Shown one piece after another: positions 41,835 through 50,953 of a stretch of DNA of 64,000 bases; within the stretch, counting starts at the first letter, position 1, and each line of letters starts with the position of its first letter. This DNA is from Microbacterium sp. AK031. Lineage in GTDB: Bacteria > Actinomycetota > Actinomycetes > Actinomycetales > Microbacteriaceae. The DNA lies in contig NZ_JANUCA010000007.1 of the NCBI RefSeq assembly GCF_024807145.1, positions 1 to 64,000 on the forward strand. The letters are read 5' to 3'. Below the pieces are notes generated by a model. It saw nothing but the letters and a program-made list of their open reading frames with translations. It was not told where the DNA came from and searched no databases. The position numbers and the translations under genes are program-made.

Positions 41835-41999
41835 ACCGCGTGGTTTGTGGAGGTGCGGCGGACTGCCACAGCGGGAAAGCGGAGACGACGCTCGGCGCGT
41901 CGCGGCGCGTCATCGCTCGACACGCCGCGACACAGACAAACCGTCCCCGTTTCCCGAGGCGAACGCCCGCCCGAGGGAACGCTCCTTCGCGGACGATGC

Positions 42000-43703
42000 T
42001 CAGCCGAGCAGATGGTTCGGCGCGATCCACGCGGTGGCTTCGCCCGACAGGAACTGCCCGTCGAGGGCGAGGTTCGAGAGCACGACGGACGCGGCATCCA
42101 TTCCCAGATCGAACGGTTCGTCGCCGAAGTTCGTCACGATCTGCCAGCCGTTCGGCCTCGAGAAACGCAGTACGTCAGCGCGTCCGGTGTCGATCCAGGC
42201 GAGCGCCTCCCCTGTCTGCAGCAGATGCCGCAGGCGGAGGGCCTCGCGGTAGAGGGACAGCGTCGATGACGGATCGTCCGCCTCGACGTCGACGGCGTAC
42301 TCGGCGAACCACGCCGGCTGCGGCAGATGCGAACCGTCGGAGCCGAATCCGAACGAAGAGCCGGATGCCGTCCACGGCAGCGGCACGCGGCATCCGTCAC
42401 GCCCGAGACCGTCGAACGCGCCACCTCGGAAGAACGCCGGATCCTGACGTTGCTCGGCCGTTATCGCCGCGACCTCGTGAAGCCCCAGCTCCTCGCCCTG
42501 GTAGAGGTAGGTGCTGCCCGGGAGCCCCAGTAGGAGCAGCGTCGCCGCGTTCGCCCGGCGAGCGCCGCGGCCTCGATCCAACTGGTCCTCCGGCCCCCCT
42601 GCCGCGATCCACTCGACGCCCTGTTTGACCGGACGTCCGGCAAGCGGTGCAAGCCCATAGCGGGTGGCGTGCCGGGTGACGTCGTGATTGGAGAGCACCC
42701 ACGTGCTCGAAGATCCCGTCACCCTGGCCTGCTCGAGGTTGTCGGCGATGATGCTGCGGAACTGGGCGGCCTCGAAGTCTGCGACCAGAAGGTCGAAGTT
42801 GAACGCCTGGCCGAGGCCCTCCGCCGAGGCGTACTTCGCGCGACGCTCGGGCGTCGCGACCCACGCCTCGGCGACGGCCGTGCGCGGCGGGTCGTACTCG
42901 TTGAAGACACGGCGCCACTCGGCGTAGATGTCGTGCACCTCGTCGCGGTCGATCAGCGGGTGACTGCCAGAGGAGTGGTCGATCAGCTCAAGGTCGGCAC
43001 GAGAGGGCAGCGGTTCGGTGAGGTCCTTGGTGAGCATGTGCGCGACGTCGATGCGGAAGCCGTCTACACCGCGGGCGGACCAGAAGCGCAACGTCTTCAG
43101 GAAGTCGGCGCGCACCTCAGGATGATCCCAGTTCAGGTCGGGCTGCTCGATGGCGAAGCTGTGGAGGTACCACTGCCCGTCCTCGACGCGCTCCCACGCG
43201 GAACCGCCGAACGCCGCTCCCCAATCGGTGGGTGGCTCGGACCCGTCCGGCCCTGCCCCCTCGCGGAAGATGTACCGCTCGCGCGCCTCCGAGCCGCGTC
43301 CCGCGGCGAGCGCCTCCTGGAACCACTCGTGCAGATCCGAGGTGTGGTTCGGAACGATGTCCACGACGACGCGGATGCCGCGTTCGTGCAGCGCTGCGAC
43401 CATCGCGTCGAAATCGTCCAGGGTGCCGAGCCGCGGGTCGACGTCGCGGTAGTCGGCGACGTCGTAGCCGCCGTCGGCGAGCGCAGACGGATAGAACGGA
43501 CTCAGCCAGACCGCGTCGATGCCCAGTGCCGCGAGATAGTCGGCCCGGGAGACGATGCCGGGGATGTCACCGAGCCCGTCTCCGTTCGCGTCGGCGAAGC
43601 TGCGCGGATAGATCTGGTACACGGCGGCCTGACGCCACCACGCCGCCGCCTTGTCGTCTTCCGTCGTGTCGTCGCGGGTCTCGGTGAGAGGCGCATCGGT
43701 CAT
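42000..43703 (-). CDS. GH13 alpha-glucosidase
   Basis: A 567-residue GH13 enzyme of the oligo-1,6-glucosidase/alpha-glucosidase group. It contains AVYQIYPRSFADANGDGLGDIPGI, DIVPNHTSD, the nucleophile Asp in GVDGFRIDVAHML, the acid/base Glu in TAVAEAWV and the third acid in WVLSNHDVTRH. It has no signal peptide, so it should hydrolyse imported alpha-glucosides in the cytosol. It is the last gene of the SBP-MalF-MalG-glucosidase run, with a 67-bp gap that holds a REP-like repeat. Confidence 0.95.
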   Translation of the reverse strand: MTDAPLTETRDDTTEDDKAAAWWRQAAVYQIYPRSFADANGDGLGDIPGIVSRADYLAALGIDAVWLSPFYPSALADGGYDVADYRDVDPRLGTLDDFDAMVAALHERGIRVVVDIVPNHTSDLHEWFQEALAAGRGSEARERYIFREGAGPDGSEPPTDWGAAFGGSAWERVEDGQWYLHSFAIEQPDLNWDHPEVRADFLKTLRFWSARGVDGFRIDVAHMLTKDLTEPLPSRADLELIDHSSGSHPLIDRDEVHDIYAEWRRVFNEYDPPRTAVAEAWVATPERRAKYASAEGLGQAFNFDLLVADFEAAQFRSIIADNLEQARVTGSSSTWVLSNHDVTRHATRYGLAPLAGRPVKQGVEWIAAGGPEDQLDRGRGARRANAATLLLLGLPGSTYLYQGEELGLHEVAAITAEQRQDPAFFRGGAFDGLGRDGCRVPLPWTASGSSFGFGSDGSHLPQPAWFAEYAVDVEADDPSSTLSLYREALRLRHLLQTGEALAWIDTGRADVLRFSRPNGWQIVTNFGDEPFDLGMDAASVVLSNLALDGQFLSGEATAWIAPNHLLG

Positions 43704-43734
43704 GAGGGGGTGTTGCTCCTTCTGTCTTTCGGTG

Positions 43735-43752
43735 CCCTTCGACGGGCTCGGG
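43735..43752. repeat. REP-like repeat between permease and alpha-glucosidase
   Basis: CCTTCGACGGGCTCGGGG, a degenerate copy of the CCCTTCGACAGGCTCAGGG repeat, in the gap between malG-like and alpha-glucosidase genes. Confidence 0.5.
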
Positions 43753-43770
43753 GATCGGGGGCTTCGGCGC

Positions 43771-44652
43771 TCAGCCCTTGACGGCGCCCTGCGTGACGCC
43801 CTCCATGACGAAGCGCTGCGTGAACAGGTACGCCAGGATCGCAGGGGCCATCGCCATCAGATATGAGGCGAACGACACGTTGTAGTTGTTACTGAACTGA
43901 GTCTGGAACAGGTTCTGCCGCACCGGCAACGTCTGCAGAGCAGGGTCGGCGATGATGAGCGACGGCATCATGAAATCGTTCCAGGCGTAGAGGAAGGCGA
44001 AGATGCCGACGGTCGCGCTCATCGGGGCGAGCAGCGGGAAGATCAGGTGCCAGAACGTCTGCCAGGTCGTCGCGCCGTCGATGCGGGCGCTCTCCTCGAG
44101 CTCGAGCGGAATGGATCGCAGGAAGGCCGTGAACAGCAGCACGCTGAAGCTGAGCTGGAACATCGTCGCAAGGATGATCACACCCAGCGGGTTGTCGAGC
44201 CCGACGCGTCCGGTGAGCTGGATCTGCGGCAGTGCCACCACCGGGAACGGGATGAACATCGCCGCCAGCAGGTAGAAGAACGAGTACCGGAACAGCCGGC
44301 GATCCCAGTTGCGCACTATCGCGTACGAGGCGAAGGCGGCGAGCAGGATCGTCGCGATCACGGTGCCGGCGGTCACCAGCAGCGAGATCGCCGCACCGAT
44401 GGGGAACTTGGTGAGGTTCCACGCCTCGATGAACCCGTCGACACTGAACGGTGCAGGCAGCGAGAAGGCATTGCCGTCGACCGCCTGCCCGGTGGTCTTG
44501 AACGCCATCGCGATCGTGACGTAGAGCGGCAGGAGCACCGTCACCGCACACAGGATCAGGATGATCGTGCCCGACCAGTTCACGCGTTCCATCCGGACGC
44601 GTGGCTTCCGGCCCGACGTGGGGATCGTGGTGAGTGTCTGCGTCGTCGACAT
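43771..44652 (-). CDS. Sugar ABC transporter permease (MalG type)
   Basis: A 293-residue permease with six helices. The EAA loop reads ELEESARIDGATTWQTFWHLIFPLLAP. It ends QRFVMEGVTQGAVKG, typical of MalG-like subunits. Its ATG shares one base with the stop of the partner permease. It forms half of the membrane channel for an oligosaccharide, probably an alpha-glucoside given the downstream enzyme. A non-cognate or shared ATPase (MsiK-like) must be supplied elsewhere, as none is in the locus. Confidence 0.94.
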   Translation of the reverse strand: MSTTQTLTTIPTSGRKPRVRMERVNWSGTIILILCAVTVLLPLYVTIAMAFKTTGQAVDGNAFSLPAPFSVDGFIEAWNLTKFPIGAAISLLVTAGTVIATILLAAFASYAIVRNWDRRLFRYSFFYLLAAMFIPFPVVALPQIQLTGRVGLDNPLGVIILATMFQLSFSVLLFTAFLRSIPLELEESARIDGATTWQTFWHLIFPLLAPMSATVGIFAFLYAWNDFMMPSLIIADPALQTLPVRQNLFQTQFSNNYNVSFASYLMAMAPAILAYLFTQRFVMEGVTQGAVKG

Positions 44653-45608
44653 CACAGTGCATTCCTTCCACGGGTCAGCGAGAGCTGAAGCAGGGAGATG
44701 AGCACGGCGACGATGAAGAAGATCGTCGCGTTGGCCATCTGATAGGCGTAATCGCCGCTGTTGAAGCCCGTGATGATCGTCATCGCGACGCTGCGGGTCG
44801 AGGTTCCCGGGCCGCCGTTCGTGAGGCCGACGATGATGTCGTAGGCGTTCAGGAAGCCCTTGAATCCGAGGATCACGTTGATCACCACATATCCAGCGAC
44901 GAGCGGGATCGTGATCCGGGTGAGCTGCTGGGTCTTGCTCGCACCGTCGATGCTCGCCGCCTCGTACACCTCGTTCGGCACCGAGAGCAGACCCGCGATA
45001 TAGATCAGCAGCGCGCCTGGCACCGCCTGCCATGCGGTCACGATGACGATGGCCACCCAGGCGAGATCCGGATTGGCCAACAGGCTCGTCTCGAGCCACG
45101 GGATGCCGGCGGCAGCTCCAGCGGCAGGAATCGAGTTCGAGAACAGGAAGTTGAAGACGTACGCGATGATGATGCCCGAGATCACCATCGGGATCACGAA
45201 GATCGTGCGCAGGCCCGTCTTGAATCGGATGCGCGAGGTGAGGCCTACCGCGAGCAGGAACGCGATGACGTTCACGACGATCACGGTGGCGATCGAGAAC
45301 CCGAACGTGAACAGATAGCTCTGCAGGATCGCGGGGTCGCTGAACAGCGCGATGTAGTTGGTCACCCCGTTGAAGCTCCACTCGCCGATGCCGATCGAGT
45401 CGGTGAAGCTGAAGAAGATGCCCATCACAGCGGGAAGTGTGATCGCGAGGGTGAAGAGCACGAGCGTCGGAAGCAGGAACAGGTAGTAGATCGGCTCGAC
45501 CCGTCGGGTGTGCCGACGGAGCTTGCGTCCCTGCCCTGTGACGATGGAGGTCGTGTCCGTCGTCGGGCTGTTCGGCCGCGTGGCGCTCGCGGGTGCGGTG
45601 GTGCTCAC
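44652..45608 (-). CDS. Sugar ABC transporter permease (MalF type)
   Basis: A 318-residue permease. A 45-residue Thr/Pro/Ser-rich tail precedes six helices; the EAA loop reads NEVYEAASIDGASKTQQLTRITIPLV. GTG 45608 is chosen because it overlaps the stop of the binding-protein gene (GTGA), whereas the longer frame is an artefact. It pairs with the MalG-like subunit. Confidence 0.93.
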   Translation of the reverse strand: MSTTAPASATRPNSPTTDTTSIVTGQGRKLRRHTRRVEPIYYLFLLPTLVLFTLAITLPAVMGIFFSFTDSIGIGEWSFNGVTNYIALFSDPAILQSYLFTFGFSIATVIVVNVIAFLLAVGLTSRIRFKTGLRTIFVIPMVISGIIIAYVFNFLFSNSIPAAGAAAGIPWLETSLLANPDLAWVAIVIVTAWQAVPGALLIYIAGLLSVPNEVYEAASIDGASKTQQLTRITIPLVAGYVVINVILGFKGFLNAYDIIVGLTNGGPGTSTRSVAMTIITGFNSGDYAYQMANATIFFIVAVLISLLQLSLTRGRNAL

Positions 45609-46930
45609 GGTGCGGACTCCTCTGTCTCGCCGGCTGCCGCATCGTCTGTGGTGGGGATCGGCGCGCGGAAGGCGATGCGTGCCCAATCCGCGTCCATGGT
45701 GCGGAGCGTCGAGGCGGTCGAGGCTCCCAGCACCATCGCCTGTGCGTAGTTCATCACCGGGATCGTCTTGGGCACGAGCACCGAGGGTCCGTGATAGATC
45801 TGCCCGTCCTCGTAGTAGTCGATCATCCCCTCGATCCGCGGATCGTCCGGTGCCGGAGCGTCCTTGGTCGGGGTGAAGCCGAGCTGCGACGCGTTGTACT
45901 CCTCGATGTTCTCGGGGAGGTACAGGTACTCGAGGAAGTCACGCGCGGCTTCCTGGTGCCGCGATCCCTCAGGGATCATCGCGCCGAGGTCCATGTTCAC
46001 GCGCACGCCGAGGTCGGCCGGGTCGTCGGTCATGGGCAGCGGGAAGGTGCCGAGTTCGAGGTCGGGTGCGGTCTTCGCGATCTCGCTGAACGCCCACGGC
46101 CCCTGCATGTACATCGCCGCCTCGCCCTTGCTGAAGGCGAGATTGCCGTCGCCGTAGCCTCGGCTCGCCGCATCCTCGTTCGTGTAGTCGTCCGCCAGCT
46201 GCATCATCTGCTCCATGGGCTCGGCGAAGTCCTTCTCGAATGAGACCTCGGAGTCGGGGCCGACCGCGGCGCCTTCGACGGCCATCGCATCGAAGAAGTC
46301 GATCGTGTCGAGAGAGCCGCCGATCGCGTAGTCGTACCAGCCCTGACCGACGGTCCAGTCGTCCTTGAACGTCGCGTAGAAGGGGTCGATCCCGGCTTCT
46401 TTCAGCTGCTCGCACACGGCGATCAGCTCGTCCCACGTCTGCGGCACCTCCAGCCCTTCGGCCTCGAAGATCTCCTTGTTGTAGATGACGGAGGCCGCCA
46501 TCACCGAGTAGGGCAGGGCACTCGTGCGCCCCTCGCACGATCCGTACTGCTCCATGAGCGGCTGCAGATCGTCGCGAATACTGGCCGCCGCATCCGTCTC
46601 GGAGAGATCGGTGAGGGCGCATCGCTGCACGAAGCGTGCGATCTCGTAGTTGTAGTTGCCCAGGATGAGATCGGGCGGGTTCCCCCGCACGAAGCTGGCC
46701 GAGATGACGTCCGGCCCCGATGTGTCGATCTCGACGTGCACGTCGTCCTGAGACGAGTTGTACTCGGCGACGAGCTCGGTCATGAACGGGATCGCCTCGC
46801 GCTTGTTGAAGGTGAAGCGGATCGTCTCCGCCCCCGAGCCCGCAGCGCAGCTCGTGAGAGCCGCGCCGGCCATCGCGAGGCCAAGGCCTCCCGCGACCAT
46901 CCGTACCGCGCGTATTCGTTTCTCAGACAC
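45605..46930 (-). CDS. Sugar-binding lipoprotein of ABC transporter
   Basis: A 441-residue binding protein. The signal peptide ends in lipobox LTSC (about 26-29), then the mature type-1 sugar-binding fold with IRFTFNKREAIPFMTELVAEYN and ALPYSVMAASVIYNKEIFEAEGL. GTG 46930 is chosen behind GGAAGGACG. A promoter with a palindrome in its spacer, opposite the ROK gene, suggests sugar-inducible control. Confidence 0.94.
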   Translation of the reverse strand: MSEKRIRAVRMVAGGLGLAMAGAALTSCAAGSGAETIRFTFNKREAIPFMTELVAEYNSSQDDVHVEIDTSGPDVISASFVRGNPPDLILGNYNYEIARFVQRCALTDLSETDAAASIRDDLQPLMEQYGSCEGRTSALPYSVMAASVIYNKEIFEAEGLEVPQTWDELIAVCEQLKEAGIDPFYATFKDDWTVGQGWYDYAIGGSLDTIDFFDAMAVEGAAVGPDSEVSFEKDFAEPMEQMMQLADDYTNEDAASRGYGDGNLAFSKGEAAMYMQGPWAFSEIAKTAPDLELGTFPLPMTDDPADLGVRVNMDLGAMIPEGSRHQEAARDFLEYLYLPENIEEYNASQLGFTPTKDAPAPDDPRIEGMIDYYEDGQIYHGPSVLVPKTIPVMNYAQAMVLGASTASTLRTMDADWARIAFRAPIPTTDDAAAGETEESAP

Positions 46931-46949
46931 CGTCGTCCTTCCACTCGCG

Positions 46950-46978
46950 TAGATACGCCTACTAAATCTAGTGGTCAA
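46950..46978 (-). promoter_or_regulatory. Promoter/operator of the alpha-glucoside locus
   Basis: On the reverse strand TTGACC (46973-46978) and TATCTA (46950-46955) are 17 bp apart. The spacer contains ACTAGATTTAGT (46961-46972), a near-palindrome. A ROK repressor bound there would block the promoter. Confidence 0.7.
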
Positions 46979-47032
46979 ATCTACTCTGTCGAGAGGTACT
47001 CTCTCATTAGGGCAATAGGAAGGTCAAGGGGT

Positions 47033-48253
47033 GTGACAGAAGTCTCGACGGGTCTCGGCACCGGACGCGCAAGCGTCGGCGCCGTCCTCGACTTCGCGTG
47101 GGACGCGGGGCAGTTCACCGCCACCGACGTCATGGCAGCCACGTCGCTCACCCGATCGACCGCCATCGACGCGATCGACACACTGCTCGGCGCCGACGTC
47201 CTGCGCGAGCTCCCCAACGCTCGAGCCGCAGGCAGTTACCGCTCAGGACGTCCAGCCAGGCGTTTCGCCCTCTCCGCCGACCTCGGCGTCGTCGTCGGGA
47301 TCGACGCGGGCGACACGCACCTCGCCGTGACCATCGCCGATCCACTCGACCGCACGCTCGTGCATCACCGGGTGGAGATCTCTTCGGACCAGTCGGCCGA
47401 CGAGCGCAGGGCCACGATCCTTGAGCGGCTGCGTGCGGCGCTCGACGAGGCCGGCATCCCCCGAGACCGCGTGCTCGCGCTCTGCGCCGGCGTCGCCGCC
47501 CCCGTCGATCGCAAGGGCATCTCGCCGCCGCATCCCGATGGATTCTGGGAGCGCACGAATCCAGGCCTCGCGGAGGCGCTGCGCGACTGGGCTCCCGTGG
47601 TGGAGATAAAGAACGACGCCCAGCTCGCCGCAATCGCCGAGGGCGCTGTCGGAGCGGCGATCGGATGCCGCGACTACGTCGCCCTACTCGCCAGCGAACG
47701 CTTCGGCGGCGGCGTGGTCGTCGACGGACACGTGCTGCACGGCGCGCACGGCGGCGTCGGCGAGGGCATCATGTTCGATCACATCGTCGGCGTCGGTTCG
47801 GCCTTCGGCCTGCGATACGCCGTGCAGGATCAGGTTCGCGCCGCGGTCCAGAACCGCGAGATCGCGGTCGACAGCGCACTCGGCCGCCTGGTCGACAGAC
47901 GTCACATCGACCCACGCCTCGTTCTGACGCTCGCGGCGTCGGGAGACACGGATGCCGTGCTCATCACCGACCGCGTCGGCGCGACGGTCGCGCGAATCGT
48001 CGGAGTGCTCGGCAGCATGTACGACCCATCCCGCGTGATCGTGTGCGGCGCGGTCGCCGAGAGCATCGAGCCCGTGCTCGCCGCAGCCCGGCGCATCCTC
48101 CCCGATGAGCTTCACCTGCCGGCGCCGGAGATCCTCGCATCAGCTCTGGGAGCCGAGGTCGTGTCCGTCGGAGCCATCGCGACCGCGCGCCGCGCGGCCC
48201 GCGAGCGGACGGTGCCTCGGCTCGCAGAGCGGCGACTCAGCGCGCGCCCGTAG
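47033..48253 (+). CDS. ROK-family transcriptional regulator
   Basis: A 406-residue ROK regulator. An N-terminal winged helix (about 15-75: FTATDVMAATSLTRSTAIDAIDTLL) precedes the ROK sugar-kinase-like fold with VVVGIDAGDTHLAV and VEIKNDAQLAAIAEG. The usual ROK zinc motif (CxCGxxGC) is not present, so metal binding may be lost. GTG 47033 follows AGGAAGG. It is divergent from the sugar-binding protein gene and likely represses it until an alpha-glucoside is present. Confidence 0.92.
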   Translation: MTEVSTGLGTGRASVGAVLDFAWDAGQFTATDVMAATSLTRSTAIDAIDTLLGADVLRELPNARAAGSYRSGRPARRFALSADLGVVVGIDAGDTHLAVTIADPLDRTLVHHRVEISSDQSADERRATILERLRAALDEAGIPRDRVLALCAGVAAPVDRKGISPPHPDGFWERTNPGLAEALRDWAPVVEIKNDAQLAAIAEGAVGAAIGCRDYVALLASERFGGGVVVDGHVLHGAHGGVGEGIMFDHIVGVGSAFGLRYAVQDQVRAAVQNREIAVDSALGRLVDRRHIDPRLVLTLAASGDTDAVLITDRVGATVARIVGVLGSMYDPSRVIVCGAVAESIEPVLAAARRILPDELHLPAPEILASALGAEVVSVGAIATARRAARERTVPRLAERRLSARP

Positions 48254-48266
48254 CGACGACTGCCCG

Positions 48267-48458
48267 TCACTCCGAGGCAGCTCGCAAGTCGAAACGGTAG
48301 GCGATCCCGTCGCTCTCGCGTTGCTGCCCCGCGATGAACCACTCCTGCCCCTCCGGAGCTGGATGCTCCGCCGCGTAGGCAGCGAGTATCTGCTCTTCTA
48401 CAGAGGACTGGGCCTGTCGCCCCACCCACGCGTTGAGGTCATCGGTAAAGTTCGACAT
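48267..48458 (-). CDS. Small protein of unknown function
   Basis: A 63-residue acidic protein that I do not recognise: MSNFTDDLNAWVGRQAQSS, then EEQILAAYAAEHPAPEGQEWF and QRESDGIAYRFDLRAASE. A GGGAGCAG site lies 9-13 bases before ATG 48458, somewhat far. The sequence is protein-like across its length and is not a shadow of another gene. It lies between the convergent ROK gene and the E2 gene start-to-end, on the strand of the bkd cluster. Confidence 0.6.
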   Translation of the reverse strand: MSNFTDDLNAWVGRQAQSSVEEQILAAYAAEHPAPEGQEWFIAGQQRESDGIAYRFDLRAASE

Positions 48459-48499
48459 CAGTGGACACTGCTCCCTTGGTCTTTCAACGAGGCCTCACG

Positions 48500-49846
48500 T
48501 CAGTCGACGAGCAGCGCCGGTTCCTCCAGGATGCTCGCGACGTCGGCGATGAAGCGGCTCATGCCGTCGCCGTCGATCACGCGGTGGTCGAACGACCCTG
48601 CCACCGTGGTGACGTAGCGCGGGCGCACCTCTCCGTCGACGACCCACGGCTTCTGACTGATGGTGCCCATCGCCACGATGCCGGCCTCGCCGGGGTTGAT
48701 GATCGGGGTTCCGGCATCCATCCCGAACACGCCGATGTTGGTGATCGTGATCGTGCCGCCCTGCTGATCAGCAGGCGGAGTCTTGCCCTCGCGCGCGGTC
48801 AGGGTGAGCCGGTTGAGAGCGCGGGCGAGCTCGCGCATGTTGAGGTCCTGCGCGTCCTTGATGTTCGGCACGAGGAGTCCGCGCGGAGTGGCCGCGGCGA
48901 TGCCGAGGTTGACGTAGTGGCGCACCGCGATCTCGGCGCCGCCCTCGGCCTCGACCCAGGCCGCGTTGACCATCGGGTTGCGGCGCACGGCCCAGATCAC
49001 GGCACGCGCGACGATGAGCAGCGGCGACACCTTGATGTCGGCGTAGTCCGGTGAGGTCTTCAGGCGCTTGACCAGTTCCATCGTGCGCGTCGCGTCGACC
49101 TCTTTCCACACCGTGACGTGCGGGGCGGTGTACGCGCTCTGCACCATGGCAGAGGCGCTCACCTTGCGCACGCCCTTGACGGGGATCGACTCGGTGCGGG
49201 CATCCGAATCGTGACCAGCGGATGCCGGCGCGGCAGCGACCCCTCGGGCGAGGCCGACAGGGGCGCTCTTCGGTGCGGGCACCGTTTCCTCGCGCACCGC
49301 GCCCCACTCCGGAGTCTCGATGTTGCGGAACACGCTCGCCTGCGAAGCCTGCTTCACCACGTCGTCGCGGGTGACCTCGCCGTCGGCTCCCGTCGGGGTG
49401 ACCGAGGAGAGGTCGACGCCGAGATCGCGGGCGAGCCCCCGGATCGGAGGCTTCGCGATGACGCCGACCGACGAACGGACCGGGCGCGCGGCAGGCCGCG
49501 TGCGACGCGAAGTCGCACCTGCGCCGGTGCCGTAGCCCACCAGGACCGAGCCGCCGGCCTCATCCGCCGCGGGAGCGGCTGCCGGTGTCGCGGCAGCGGG
49601 CACAGCATCCGACACGAAACTGATGATCGGGGTGCCGACCTCGACGGTCGTGCCCTCGCCGACCAGCAGATCGCCGACGACGCCGGCGTACGGCGACGGC
49701 AGCTCGACGAGTGACTTGGCCGTCTCGATCTCGCAGATCACGTCGTTGATCGCGACGTGATCACCAGGGGCGACCTTCCACGTGACGATCTCGGCCTCGG
49801 TCAGGCCCTCGCCCACATCGGGGAGGGTGAAGTTCTGCGTGCTCAT
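48500..49846 (-). CDS. bkdC: Branched-chain 2-oxoacid dehydrogenase E2
   Basis: A 448-residue dihydrolipoamide acyltransferase. It has one lipoyl domain with the lipoylated Lys44 ([11 protein letters not shown]), an Ala/Pro-rich linker, a peripheral-subunit-binding domain (about 140-175: [20 protein letters not shown]) and the catalytic domain ending with the motif [17 protein letters not shown] 49846 follows AAAGGA. It is separated from E1beta by 126 bp holding an inverted repeat. No E3 gene is in the window. Acceptance of branched-chain 2-oxoacids is inferred from the separate E1alpha/E1beta subunits. Confidence 0.93.
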   Translation of the reverse strand: MSTQNFTLPDVGEGLTEAEIVTWKVAPGDHVAINDVICEIETAKSLVELPSPYAGVVGDLLVGEGTTVEVGTPIISFVSDAVPAAATPAAAPAADEAGGSVLVGYGTGAGATSRRTRPAARPVRSSVGVIAKPPIRGLARDLGVDLSSVTPTGADGEVTRDDVVKQASQASVFRNIETPEWGAVREETVPAPKSAPVGLARGVAAAPASAGHDSDARTESIPVKGVRKVSASAMVQSAYTAPHVTVWKEVDATRTMELVKRLKTSPDYADIKVSPLLIVARAVIWAVRRNPMVNAAWVEAEGGAEIAVRHYVNLGIAAATPRGLLVPNIKDAQDLNMRELARALNRLTLTAREGKTPPADQQGGTITITNIGVFGMDAGTPIINPGEAGIVAMGTISQKPWVVDGEVRPRYVTTVAGSFDHRVIDGDGMSRFIADVASILEEPALLVD

Positions 49847-49872
49847 TGCGAGTCCTTTCGACGGACGGCTCC

Positions 49873-49956
49873 TGCATAACTCCGGAGGATTTCTACCGAT
49901 CGCCGGTTTCGGCGCGCGCTTGCGGCCCTTTCAGCGAGTTTCTCCGGAGTTGTGCG
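49873..49956. repeat. Interrupted inverted repeat in the E1beta-E2 gap
   Basis: TGCATAACTCCGGAGGA (49873-49889) and TTCTCCGGAGTTGTGCG (49940-49956) are inverted repeats matching at 14 of 17 positions, with 50 bases between. A palindromic core CTCCGGAG occurs in each arm. A related GTTTCT/GAGAAAC hairpin with a CCGGA core lies at about 52165-52189. The unit looks like a small non-coding palindromic element. Confidence 0.5.
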
Positions 49957-49972
49957 CATGAATCAGCGGGGA

Positions 49973-50953
49973 TCAGTAGGCCAGTGACCGGTCGACGGCC
50001 TCGAGGATGCGGTCGGCATCCGGGAGGAACGTGCCCTCGAGCTTGGCGGGCGGGAACGGGGCGTCGTACCCCGACACCCGAAGCACCGGAGCCTCGAGTG
50101 CGTAGAACGCGCGCTCCATGACGGTGGCGGCGATCTCGCCGCCGAGGCTGTTGAAGCTCGGCGCCTCCTGCGCGTAGACCATGTGACCGGTCTTGCGCAC
50201 CGAGTCGAGGATCGGCCCGTAGTCGACCGGCGACAGCGACCGAACGTCGATGACCTCGCAGCTCGTCCCCTCGCTCTCGGCGAGCGCAGCGGCCTGCAGC
50301 AGGGTCGTGACCATGGCGCCGTGGCCGACCAGGGTGACATCCGTGCCGGTGCGCACCACGCGTGACGAGTGGAGAGGGGCGGCGGACAGCTCGAGATCGA
50401 CCTCGCCCTTCTGCCAGTACTTGCTCTTCGGCTCCAGGAAGATGATGGGGTCGTTGGAGACGATCGCTTCCTGGATCATCCAGTACGCATCATTCGGCGT
50501 CGACGGCGAGACGACCCTCAGCCCTGGAGTGTGCGCGAAGTAGGTCTCCGGGCTCTCCTGGTGATGCTCGACGGCGCCGATGTGGCCGCCGTAGGGGATG
50601 CGGATCACGATGGGCATCGACACCGCGCCCTCGTGCCGATTGGTGATCTTCGCCAGCTGAGTCGTGATCTGGTCGAACGCGGGGAACACGAAGCCGTCGA
50701 ACTGGATCTCGCAGACGGGACGGAATCCGCCCATCGCGAGACCGATCGCGGTGCCGACGATTCCCGACTCGGCGAGCGGGGTGTCCAGTACCCGCTTCTC
50801 ACCGAAGTCGCGCTGCAGGTGCTCGGTGATGCGGAACACTCCGCCGAGCTTTCCGATGTCCTCGCCCATCATCAGGACGCGCGGGTCGTCCTCCATCGCC
50901 TTGCGCAGGCCGGCGTTGAGGGCCTTGCTGAACGGCATCGTCTCGAGCGTCAT
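49973..50953 (-). CDS. bkdB: Branched-chain 2-oxoacid dehydrogenase E1 beta
   Basis: A 326-residue E1beta. MTLETMPFSKALNAGLRKAMEDDPRVLMMGEDIGKLGGVF is the standard start, with GFRPVCEIQFDGFVFPAFDQI and the C-terminal LRVSGYDAPFPPAKLEG. Its ATG overlaps the E1alpha stop (ATGA), so the two subunits are translated in step. With E1alpha it decarboxylates 2-oxoacids using thiamine diphosphate. Confidence 0.95.
   Translation of the reverse strand: MTLETMPFSKALNAGLRKAMEDDPRVLMMGEDIGKLGGVFRITEHLQRDFGEKRVLDTPLAESGIVGTAIGLAMGGFRPVCEIQFDGFVFPAFDQITTQLAKITNRHEGAVSMPIVIRIPYGGHIGAVEHHQESPETYFAHTPGLRVVSPSTPNDAYWMIQEAIVSNDPIIFLEPKSKYWQKGEVDLELSAAPLHSSRVVRTGTDVTLVGHGAMVTTLLQAAALAESEGTSCEVIDVRSLSPVDYGPILDSVRKTGHMVYAQEAPSFNSLGGEIAATVMERAFYALEAPVLRVSGYDAPFPPAKLEGTFLPDADRILEAVDRSLAY

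Noticed and set aside
41840..41999. Possible small gene between the znuA promoter and the alpha-glucosidase end
   Set aside because: Frames here are short and Arg/Ser-biased with no ribosome site; I see no feature beyond the znuA control region.
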